Source: CAYGZA01 sp964354135
GTDB lineage: Bacteria > Planctomycetota > Planctomycetia > Pirellulales > Thermoguttaceae
Direction: 5' to 3'
DNA length: 5,923 bases
Assembly (NCBI GenBank): GCA_964354135.1
Contig: CAYGZA010000369.1
Location: 1-5,923 of the forward strand
Both the position numbers and the translations under genes were made by a program. Under the pieces are notes generated by a model. The model ran no database searches and was not told the DNA's origin. It worked only from the letters and a program-made list of their open reading frames with translations. Positions 1 through 5,531 of the stretch are shown here, piece by piece; the first letter of the stretch is position 1, and each line of letters begins with the position of its first letter.

Positions 1-60
1 GACGCCGAGACGGTCGAGTCAGTCTGCCAGGAACTGGGCGCGGTCAGGGTGGAAGGATGA
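1..60 (+). CDS. C-terminal end of an unidentified upstream gene (partial)
   Basis: Reading from base 1, frame 1 is open for 19 codons (DAETVESVCQELGAVRVEG) and stops at TGA 58-60. The GC-rich third positions and helix-like composition look like the tail of a real protein. The 5' part lies outside the window, so no function can be assigned. The stop codon sits inside the first copy of a GGATGAR heptamer (55-61), so the gene end and the repeat start coincide. The next gene on this strand begins 125 bp downstream behind its own promoter-like sequence and is probably a separate transcription unit. Confidence 0.55.
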   Translation, partial: DAETVESVCQELGAVRVEG

Positions 61-68
61 GGGATGAA
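55..68 (+). repeat. Two GGATGAR heptamers, left arm of an inverted repeat
   Basis: GGATGAG (55-61) and GGATGAA (62-68) stand in tandem. Bases 52-67 (GAAGGATGAGGGATGA) are the exact reverse complement of 151-166 in the larger array downstream. That makes a 16-bp perfect inverted repeat separated by 83 bp. The promoter candidate at 81-109 lies between the arms. Confidence 0.8.
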
Positions 69-80
69 AGGGGAGAACCC

Positions 81-109
81 TTGACTTCGCGATATCGCTG
101 ACCGATTAT
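81..109 (+). promoter_or_regulatory. Sigma70-like promoter for the DUF1611/epimerase/hydrolase unit
   Basis: TTGACT (81-86, five of six to TTGACA) is followed by exactly 17 bp and then GATTAT (104-109, four of six to TATAAT). The region is more AT-rich than its surroundings. Transcription would begin near 116, giving a leader of about 70 nt that contains the whole heptamer array at 136-177. No other promoter of similar quality is visible ahead of the gene at 186. The call rests on sequence match only, and the organism's sigma factor preferences are unknown. Confidence 0.5.
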
Positions 110-135
110 TCACCGTCGCGTTTGGCCGTTCCGTC

Positions 136-177
136 TTCATCCTTCATCCTTCATCCCTCATCCTTCATCCTTCATCC
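136..177 (-). repeat. Six-copy heptamer array (TTCATCC; GGATGAA on the minus strand)
   Basis: Six uninterrupted 7-bp units lie at 136, 143, 150, 157, 164 and 171. Five read TTCATCC and the fourth reads CTCATCC. A degenerate seventh unit (178-184) runs up to the ATG at 186. The array is in the opposite orientation to the two GGATGAR copies at 55-68. It occupies the predicted leader of the downstream gene and makes it strongly pyrimidine-rich. It resembles the short tandemly repeated repetitive (STRR) heptamers described in cyanobacteria in form only; no relationship is implied. Confidence 0.9.
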
Positions 178-185
178 CTTCCCTC

Positions 186-1223
186 ATGTCGCGCCGCCTG
201 GTCATCCTCATCGACGGCCACCACGACGCCCACACGGCCAAGACGGCGATCAACGTGATCCGCTACAAGCCGGAAGAGGTGGTGGCGGTGCTGGACCGCC
301 GAGCGGCCGGCAAGACCACCCAGGAGCTGTTGGGAGTCGGAGGCGGGATTCCCGTGATCGCCTCGCTGGCCGAGGCCCCTGGGGCGAACACCCTGCTGAT
401 CGGCATTGCCCCGCCCGGCGGGAAGATCCCGCCGCCTTGGCGAGCCATCATCGTCGAGGCGATCTCGCGGAAGCTGAACGTCGTCTCCGGACTGCACGAT
501 TTCCTCAAGGATGATCCGGAGTTTGCCCGGGCCGCCAAGAGGCACGGCGTCGAGCTGATCGACGTCCGCGACAACGACGAGCGCGACGTGGCCAACCGCT
601 GCGGGATCCGCGAGGGCTGCCTGCGGATCCAGACCGTGGCCAACGATTGCAGCCTGGGAAAGATGGTGGCGGCGGTCGAGGTGGTGGCCGGCCTGAAACG
701 GGCCGGCGTGGACGCCAAGTTCGTGGCCACGGGGCAAACGGGGATACTCATCGAGGGCGACGGCATCGCGGTGGACCGGGTGATCTCGGACTTCGTCAAC
801 GGCGCGGCCGAGAAGCTCGTCCTGGCCAACCAGCACCACGACGTGATTGTGATCGAGGGTCAAGGGAGCCTGTTTCATCCCCGTTACTCTTGCGTTACCC
901 TAGGATTATTGCACGGCGCCGTGCCGGACGGGCTGATCCTCTGCTACGAGATGGGCCGCAAAGTGGTCTATGGAATGGAGGACGTCCCGTTGGCATCGCT
1001 GGAGCAGGTGCGGGACTTCTACGAGGCGGCGGCCCGGATCATGCACCCGTGCCGCGCGATCGGGGTGGCCATCAACGGCAGCGCGTTCTCGGACGCCGAA
1101 GTCGCCGCCGAGCGGGACCGGGTCCGCAGCCGGCTCGGACTGCCGGCCTGCGACGTGTTGCGCCACGGTCCGGACGAGCTGGTCGAAGCCGTGCTTGCGC
1201 TGAAACGCCAACTGGGGAAATGA
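186..1223 (+). CDS. dgcN: DUF1611 family protein, probable DgcN-type D-glutamate N-acetyltransferase
   Basis: This is a 345-residue cytoplasmic protein of the DUF1611 family, at normal full length. Residues 1-140 form the N-terminal domain, with the family-like opening RRLVILIDGHHDAHTAKTA. The C-terminal P-loop-like domain has ANDCSLGKM (152-160; usually G rather than A at 152), the conserved block FVATGQTGILIEGDGIAVD (179-197), a Walker B-like VIVIEGQGS (220-228) and VTLGLLHG (237-244). Characterised DgcN members acetylate D-glutamate using acetyl-CoA, and the partner DgcA then racemises N-acetyl-D-glutamate. An enolase-superfamily gene lies 36 bp downstream, which supports the DgcN assignment. 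The ATG is chosen because the family N-terminus starts there, although no Shine-Dalgarno sequence precedes it (the upstream bases are pyrimidines). The family is certain to me; the exact substrate is inferred from context. Confidence 0.85.
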   Translation: MSRRLVILIDGHHDAHTAKTAINVIRYKPEEVVAVLDRRAAGKTTQELLGVGGGIPVIASLAEAPGANTLLIGIAPPGGKIPPPWRAIIVEAISRKLNVVSGLHDFLKDDPEFARAAKRHGVELIDVRDNDERDVANRCGIREGCLRIQTVANDCSLGKMVAAVEVVAGLKRAGVDAKFVATGQTGILIEGDGIAVDRVISDFVNGAAEKLVLANQHHDVIVIEGQGSLFHPRYSCVTLGLLHGAVPDGLILCYEMGRKVVYGMEDVPLASLEQVRDFYEAAARIMHPCRAIGVAINGSAFSDAEVAAERDRVRSRLGLPACDVLRHGPDELVEAVLALKRQLGK

Positions 1224-1227
1224 GGTT

Positions 1228-1240
1228 TCACGCAACGTGA
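1228..1240 (+). other. Small perfect inverted repeat in the 36-bp spacer between dgcN-like and dgcA-like genes
   Basis: TCACG-CAA-CGTGA is a 5-bp perfect inverted repeat with a 3-nt loop, located 4 bp after the dgcN-like stop codon. In mRNA it could form a short hairpin. There is no following T-run, so it is not an intrinsic terminator. It could equally be a chance palindrome or a protein-binding site. Confidence 0.3.
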
Positions 1241-1259
1241 TCTGGATGCAGGCACGCCC

Positions 1260-2312
1260 ATGAAGATGACTCTCCACCGCTTCGACCTGCCCCTGCGGCA
1301 CGTGTTCACGATTTCCCGCGGCTCGACCCGGGTGAGCCGGACCCTCGTTGTGGAGCTGGAGCAGGACGGCGCGAGCGGGTTCGGCGAGGCGGGGGAATCG
1401 GACTACTACGGGGCGACCGTGGAGGGCATCGCGGCATCCCTGGAGCGGGTGCGCCCGCAGGTGGAATCGGCGAGGCTTGAGGATCCCGCGGAGCTGTGGC
1501 GGGAACTGGCGCCGCAATTCGCAGGCGATACGTTCGCCCAGTGCGCGCTGGACATTGCGGCCCACGATCTCTGGGGCAAGCTCCGCGATCAGCCGGGTTG
1601 GAGACTCTGGGGGCTGCGGCTGGAGAACCTGCCGGCGACCGACTACACGATCGGCATCGACGCCGTCGAGGTGATGCTCCGCAAGATGCAGGAGTTTGCC
1701 GGCTGGCCGATCTACAAGATCAAGCTCGGCACGCCCGACGACATCCGGATCGTCCGCGAGCTCCGCCGGCACACGGATGCGGTGTTCCGCGTCGACGCCA
1801 ACTGCGCGTGGGGCGTCGAGGAGACGCTCCGCAACGCGGCCGCGCTGAAGGAGCTCGGGGTGGAGTTCATCGAGCAGCCGCTTCCGCCCGACCGCTGGGA
1901 AGACATGAAGCGGGTTTTCGCCGAGTCGGCCCTTCCGATCGTCGCCGACGAGAGCTGCCAGCAGGAGCCCGACGTGGACCGCTGCGACGGCCGTTTTCAC
2001 GGCGTGAACGTCAAGCTCGTCAAGTGCGGCGGGCTCGCGCCGGCGCGGCGGATGATCGCTCGGGCCAGGCAACTGGGCCTAAAGACCATGGTCGGCTGCA
2101 TGACCGAGTCGACGGTGGGCATCTCGGCGATTGCGCAACTGCTGCCGCTCTTGGACTACGTGGACATGGACGGGGCGATTCTGCTCGCAGAAGACATTGC
2201 CACGGGCGTGAGGCTCGACCGCGGCCGGGTTGTCTACCCCAACGAGCCCGGCTGCGGCGTGCGGCTCCTCAAGAGGCCGAGATCATCTGCTGGAAAGGGT
2301 GAGAAAAAATGA
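1260..2312 (+). CDS. dgcA: Enolase-superfamily epimerase (DgcA-like N-acetyl-D-Glu racemase or dipeptide epimerase)
   Basis: This 350-residue protein belongs to the mandelate racemase/muconate lactonising branch of the enolase superfamily. The N-terminal capping domain (about 1-125) contains FTISRGSTR (16-24), like the SRG-R segment of Ala-Glu epimerases. The barrel carries the full catalytic set. The KxK base is K153-I-K155. The metal ligands are D179 (RVDAN), E205 (FIEQP) and D230 (ADES). The opposite base is K252 (NVKLVKCGG). A D302-M-D304 motif near the barrel end resembles the DxD that binds the dipeptide amino group in Ala-Glu epimerases. The neighbouring DUF1611 gene favours N-acetyl-D-glutamate as substrate, while the DxD favours a murein-type dipeptide. 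Start choice is mildly ambiguous: ATG 1260 has only a weak AGG seven bases upstream, and the ATG at 1266 has nothing better. The gene ends in an ATGA overlap with the next one, implying translational coupling. Confidence 0.85.
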   Translation: MKMTLHRFDLPLRHVFTISRGSTRVSRTLVVELEQDGASGFGEAGESDYYGATVEGIAASLERVRPQVESARLEDPAELWRELAPQFAGDTFAQCALDIAAHDLWGKLRDQPGWRLWGLRLENLPATDYTIGIDAVEVMLRKMQEFAGWPIYKIKLGTPDDIRIVRELRRHTDAVFRVDANCAWGVEETLRNAAALKELGVEFIEQPLPPDRWEDMKRVFAESALPIVADESCQQEPDVDRCDGRFHGVNVKLVKCGGLAPARRMIARARQLGLKTMVGCMTESTVGISAIAQLLPLLDYVDMDGAILLAEDIATGVRLDRGRVVYPNEPGCGVRLLKRPRSSAGKGEKK

Positions 2313-3652
2313 ATCCAACCGCCAAGAGAGTCGCCGTCCTGCTGGTGTCGTTGCTTTTTGTCGGGTCAAGGGCATCGGCCCAAGAGACGGCTTTCCCCGT
2401 CAAAGTCAGCGAGAACGGGAGGTACTTCGTAGACCAGAACGGCAATCCCGTCTTCTGGTTGGGCACCACGCAGTGGCAGATCTTCCGGGGATACACCCTG
2501 GACGAGGCCAGGACCATTCTCGAGAGGACCCGGGCCAACGGCTTCGCCTTCGTCCAGGCGATGCTCATGGGGGTCGGCGACGGCACCGTGCCCAACGTCG
2601 ACGGAGAGAGGGCCTGGATCAACAACGATCCGCTCACGCCGAACGAGGCGTATTTCAAAAACGTCGATGCCGTGATTCGGATGGCCCGCGACAACGACCT
2701 GACCATTTCCTTGACCCTTTTCCACCAACGATACCGCAAGCACGTCACGCTGGACAATGCCCGGCGTTGGGCAAAGTGGCTGGCCGGGCGGTACAAGGAC
2801 GCGCCCAACATCGTCTGGTCCATGACGCCGGAGGCCAAGCAGGAATTCGTTCCGATCCTTCGCGAGCTGGCCGCCGGGCTGCACGAAGGGGACGGGGGTC
2901 GCCATCTCGTGACCTTCAAGCCGGATCCGGCGCCGTATTCATCCAGCTTCATCCATAGCGAGAGCTGGCTCGATTTCGACTCGATGCAGACGTGGGCCGG
3001 CGTGAAGCTGATCTATCCGATGGTGACCAAGGACTACCATCTCAAGCCCGTCAAGCCGGTCCTCATGGCCGAAGGCGCCTACGAAGCGGGCTCCGAATAC
3101 GGTTTTCCGGTCACGCCCCTTTGGGTTCGCAGGCAGGCCTACTATTCCTATCTCGCGGGAGCCCACCATACCTATGGGCACAACGACAGTTGGCGCGTGC
3201 TTCCCACGTGGAGAAAAGCCCTGGATGCGCCCGGTGCGGCTCAAATGGGCATCCTCAAGGGGATCTTCCTGGCCCGAAAGGAGTGGTGGCTCCTGGTTCC
3301 CGACCAATCGGTTCTTGCGTCGGGAGGGCGCACCGGCGGGGACGTGCTTCACTTGGCTGCCCGCCATCAAGAGGGCAAGTGGGTCATGGTCTACTTGGCC
3401 GACAGGGCCTCTTTCTCCGTCAACATGAGTAAGCTCGGCGCCGCCAAGGTCCGTGTATCTTGGGTCAACCCGAAGACCGGCGATTCGACGCCGATCGGAG
3501 ACGGGTCGAATACCGGCGTGAGGTCTTTCTCAACGCCCGACGGCTGGGAAGACGCCCTCCTGATCTTGGAGGCCGCCGACGGACTGCGCCGCGGGCCGGT
3601 CCAGCGGAGCACCTGCTTGTCGCCTGCGAGCCGCTCTTGCAGGCGGACGTAG
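2309..3652 (+). CDS. Secreted DUF4038 glycoside hydrolase-like protein with C-terminal Collagen_bind_2-like domain
   Basis: The 447-residue product begins with a signal peptide (MNPTAKRVAVLLVSLLFVGS, then cleavage likely after ASA at residue 24), so it is exported. Residues about 30-330 match the DUF4038/apiosidase-like barrel: GRYFVDQNGNPVFWLGTT (37-54), NIVWSM (167-172) and VLMAEGAYEAG (251-261), where E255 is the likely nucleophile. In the typical family the first motif reads like WxLGGD. Here the positions carry TPEA (173-176), so E175 may take the acid role. Residues about 331-421 resemble the Collagen_bind_2 domain (PF12904) often attached to DUF4038. That domain naturally ends near ILEA (419-422). 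The last 25 residues are antisense of the opposing gene and have no family look. The start overlaps the epimerase stop as ATGA, with GGTGAG five bases upstream. The polysaccharide substrate is unknown. Confidence 0.8.
   Translation: MNPTAKRVAVLLVSLLFVGSRASAQETAFPVKVSENGRYFVDQNGNPVFWLGTTQWQIFRGYTLDEARTILERTRANGFAFVQAMLMGVGDGTVPNVDGERAWINNDPLTPNEAYFKNVDAVIRMARDNDLTISLTLFHQRYRKHVTLDNARRWAKWLAGRYKDAPNIVWSMTPEAKQEFVPILRELAAGLHEGDGGRHLVTFKPDPAPYSSSFIHSESWLDFDSMQTWAGVKLIYPMVTKDYHLKPVKPVLMAEGAYEAGSEYGFPVTPLWVRRQAYYSYLAGAHHTYGHNDSWRVLPTWRKALDAPGAAQMGILKGIFLARKEWWLLVPDQSVLASGGRTGGDVLHLAARHQEGKWVMVYLADRASFSVNMSKLGAAKVRVSWVNPKTGDSTPIGDGSNTGVRSFSTPDGWEDALLILEAADGLRRGPVQRSTCLSPASRSCRRT
3391..3652. other. 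262-bp tail-to-tail overlap of two convergent genes
   Basis: The plus-strand hydrolase (stop 3650-3652) and the minus-strand oxidoreductase (stop 3391-3393) read into each other. The recognisable hydrolase domain ends near 3574 and the recognisable oxidoreductase ends near 3592-3601. The two homology blocks therefore abut within about 25 bp, with no stop codon for either gene between them. No hairpin followed by a T-run is visible on either strand here. Confidence 0.75.
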
Positions 3653-5208
3653 TCGATCTTCTGCACGTCGCAATCGGCTTCGATGGCCTGCACGGCAGCC
3701 GTGGCGGCCGATTGCCCGAGGATCATGAAGACCGGCTCCATGCGGATCGAGCCGTAGCTGATGTGCGTTGCCGACAGGCACACCGGGACCAGCAGATTGC
3801 CGCACTCCGCGGCCTTGGGCACAATCGAGCGGTAGCTGACAGGATAGGGCGAAAACCCTCCGACCTGAACGTCGCCCTCGTTCCGCGCGTGGCCCGCGGC
3901 ATCGACGTACCGCTGCGTGTGGTGCGAGTCCATGCCGTAGGCTCCCAGGCCCACGGAATCGGGGGCCACGCGATTCCCGGTGCAGTCCAGCTCCGTCATG
4001 ACGTAATCGCTCACCATGCGCCGGGCCTCGCGGACGTAGAGCTGGTGCGGCCAGTTGTCGTTGTCGGTGAATTCGTCCTTGGCCAGGCCCCAGGTCTGGA
4101 AATGCCGGCGGACCCGCTCGGGCACGCGGGGGCTGTTGGCCAAGGTCCACATCAGGCCCTTCTGGTAGCTCTCGTGCTCCTTGATGATCCGTTCCCGTGC
4201 GGCGTAGTCGCCGTCAGGATAGTCGTAGTTCATGCCGATGTTGTCGGTGGAGATGGCGAAGTTGTTGTTTGTGTCGGTCTTCCGGTTGGGCATCCCGGTC
4301 GGGCTCCAGGGGACGCGGAGGTCGCCGGCCTCGCAGTTCCGCAAGACGAGCTCGTAGCGGAGCGGATCGTAGTCCGCCGGCTTCGGCCAGGGGCGGCGAT
4401 TGGCCGCCGCGTCGGTCGTACACATCCGGAAGCAATAGGCCTGCACGCGGCGATCACCCTGGCCGTCCTCGCCCGGCGGACCGGCATGGACCCCGGGCAA
4501 GAGACCGCTGGTTGGATCCCCCGGCCGCACATAAGGATCGACCGGCTTTGTGAATTGGTGATGGACGGCCCGGGCCGTCTGCACGCCGTTGAGCGTTTCG
4601 CCGTAACGGGAGTTCGGCTCGCGCCCGACCGTGTAGGAAACGCCCGCCTTGGCCATCAGGTCGCCTTCATAGGTGGCGTCGACAAACATCCGGCCGCGGA
4701 ACTCCTTGCCCGATTCCATCGTGATGGTGGTAATCCGCGTGCCTGCTTTCTTGACGCCGCGGCCCAGATCGAGCCGCTCGCCGCGGACGACCGGCACCTT
4801 GGCCTCGGCGAGCATTTCCAGCAGGATTCGCTCCGCCACGCGCGGCTCGAAGCCCCACATCGTTGCCTCATCGACCATCGTGCTGCGGACCTTGCGGTAC
4901 TCGCCGAGCGTTTCGTGTTTCCACGCCTCCGGTCGGTCGTAATGCTTGCGCACGCGGGCGTAGAACTCGCGGGCAATGCCGCCGATGGCCTGCTTGTTGC
5001 CGATATCCGTAGCGCCAAGCCCGCCGGAAGTGAGCCCGCCGATGTGCCGGCCCGGCTCGATGAGCACCACGTCTTTCCCCATCCGCGCCACCTGCACCGC
5101 CGCGCTCACTCCGGCCGACGTGCCGCCGTAGACGACGACGTCGTGATTGGTCTCAGAGTAGGCATTGGGGCAGACAAAGAAGGCGAGAAGACACAACGCG
5201 GTACGCAT
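3391..5208 (-). CDS. Exported FAD-dependent oxidoreductase (FAD_oxidored-type), with aberrant C-terminal tail
   Basis: The 605-residue protein begins with a likely signal peptide (MRTALCLLAFFVC, cleavage probably after AYS at 18). A Rossmann FAD site follows: HDVVVYGGTSAGVSAA (22-37) and VVLIEPGRHIGGLTSGG (47-63). Further family blocks are FVDATYEGDLMAKAGVSY (175-192), and near the C-terminus LLVPVCLSATHISYGSIRME (472-491) with GQSAATAA (498-505). This pattern fits PF12831 FAD-dependent oxidoreductases, whose substrates in such bacteria are mostly unknown. The family-like sequence ends at KQVLRWTGP (531-539). Residues 540-605 are antisense of the opposing hydrolase. I prefer ATG 5208 over an in-frame GTG at 5226, because AAGGG lies seven bases before the ATG and the signal peptide then starts cleanly with MR. 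The start is 42 bp after the zinc-finger gene, so cotranscription is likely. Confidence 0.85.
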   Translation of the reverse strand: MRTALCLLAFFVCPNAYSETNHDVVVYGGTSAGVSAAVQVARMGKDVVLIEPGRHIGGLTSGGLGATDIGNKQAIGGIAREFYARVRKHYDRPEAWKHETLGEYRKVRSTMVDEATMWGFEPRVAERILLEMLAEAKVPVVRGERLDLGRGVKKAGTRITTITMESGKEFRGRMFVDATYEGDLMAKAGVSYTVGREPNSRYGETLNGVQTARAVHHQFTKPVDPYVRPGDPTSGLLPGVHAGPPGEDGQGDRRVQAYCFRMCTTDAAANRRPWPKPADYDPLRYELVLRNCEAGDLRVPWSPTGMPNRKTDTNNNFAISTDNIGMNYDYPDGDYAARERIIKEHESYQKGLMWTLANSPRVPERVRRHFQTWGLAKDEFTDNDNWPHQLYVREARRMVSDYVMTELDCTGNRVAPDSVGLGAYGMDSHHTQRYVDAAGHARNEGDVQVGGFSPYPVSYRSIVPKAAECGNLLVPVCLSATHISYGSIRMEPVFMILGQSAATAAVQAIEADCDVQKIDYVRLQERLAGDKQVLRWTGPRRSPSAASKIRRASSQPSGVEKDLTPVFDPSPIGVESPVFGLTQDTRTLAAPSLLMLTEKEALSAK

Positions 5209-5215
5209 GAGAGGG

Positions 5216-5220
5216 CCCTT
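5216..5220 (-). promoter_or_regulatory. Ribosome binding site deciding the oxidoreductase start
   Basis: On the minus strand AAGGG is followed by seven bases (CCCTCTC) and then ATG (5208-5206). The upstream GTG at 5226 has only a weak AGG. This supports initiation at the ATG. The AAGGG partly overlaps a GGGCCC palindrome at 5213-5218. Confidence 0.55.
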
Positions 5221-5240
5221 CTGCACGAATTGGCCTGCCG

Positions 5241-5254
5241 CTATCAGCTATCAG
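5241..5254 (-). repeat. Two CTGATAG heptamers across the zinc-finger gene's stop
   Basis: On the minus strand CTGATAG occurs twice in tandem (5254-5248 and 5247-5241). The TGA stop of the zinc-finger gene (5253-5251) lies in the first copy. The preceding bases contain degenerate units of the same period. This is a second heptamer family, distinct from GGATGAA, and it again sits at a gene's 3' end. Confidence 0.7.
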
Positions 5255-5523
5255 CTTTCGGCTTGAGCGGTCAGCACTTCCACCGAAAGCACCTGCTTGA
5301 CCTCATGCTCCCGTTGGATCAACGCGTCGATGTTGTCCAGGACGCGGGCGTGATAGTACCTCTCGCCACACTCTTGGCACACTTCGGCTTCCACGTTCTC
5401 GACAATGTAAAGCCGCCCCGCGTGCCAATGGTGCTTCTTGACCCTTCGCGACACAGTTTCGCCGCCACAGAATTCGCACTTCACGGCATCACTCTCGCGC
5501 GCATTATATTCGCCCCACACCAT
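5251..5523 (-). CDS. YgiT/MqsA-type small zinc-finger protein, no toxin partner
   Basis: This 90-residue protein has two CxxC knuckles, C16-E-F-C19 and C49-Q-E-C52, spaced as in YgiT-type zinc fingers. That fold forms the N-terminal half of the MqsA antitoxin and also occurs as small stand-alone proteins. There is no C-terminal helix-turn-helix of the MqsA kind; the remainder (about 55-90) looks helical and acidic. Two starts are plausible. ATG 5523 is four bases after the argG stop with GGGAG ten bases upstream. GTG 5484 would give a 77-residue product beginning MKCEFCGG, the usual family opening, with GAGAG seven bases upstream. The longer form is given here. Neighbours are argG and an oxidoreductase, and no toxin gene is seen. 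The zinc-finger call is firm; an antitoxin role is not shown. Confidence 0.8.
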   Translation of the reverse strand: MVWGEYNARESDAVKCEFCGGETVSRRVKKHHWHAGRLYIVENVEAEVCQECGERYYHARVLDNIDALIQREHEVKQVLSVEVLTAQAES

Positions 5524-5531
5524 CCCATCAA
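5503..5531 (-). promoter_or_regulatory. Sigma70-like promoter inside the start of the zinc-finger gene
   Basis: On the minus strand TTGATG (5531-5526, four of six) is followed by 17 bp and a perfect TATAAT (5508-5503). The -35 overlaps the argG stop codon. The predicted transcript starts near 5496, downstream of ATG 5523, and would carry a short leader with GAGAG in front of GTG 5484. It could drive the short zinc-finger form and the oxidoreductase independently of argG. The block stands out as AT-rich in a GC-rich context. Confidence 0.45.

Noticed and set aside
136..177. Heptamer array considered as a CRISPR or as a riboswitch leader
   Set aside because: Units are 7 bp without spacers, far from CRISPR architecture. 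The pyrimidine-only sequence has no self-complementary aptamer-like structure.
1228..1240. Palindrome considered as an intrinsic terminator between the DUF1611 and epimerase genes
   Set aside because: The stem is only 5 bp and is not followed by a T-run. The two genes are functionally linked and only 36 bp apart.
165..2072. Long minus-strand open frames under the DUF1611 and epimerase genes (165-878 and 906-2072)
   Set aside because: They are shadows of genes with full motif sets on the plus strand. Their translations show only low-complexity H/D/V/R composition.
3391..3652. Hidden bidirectional terminator in the convergent overlap
   Set aside because: GC-rich partial inverted repeats such as the CCGCGG near 3590 exist, but none makes a convincing stem followed by a T-run on either strand.
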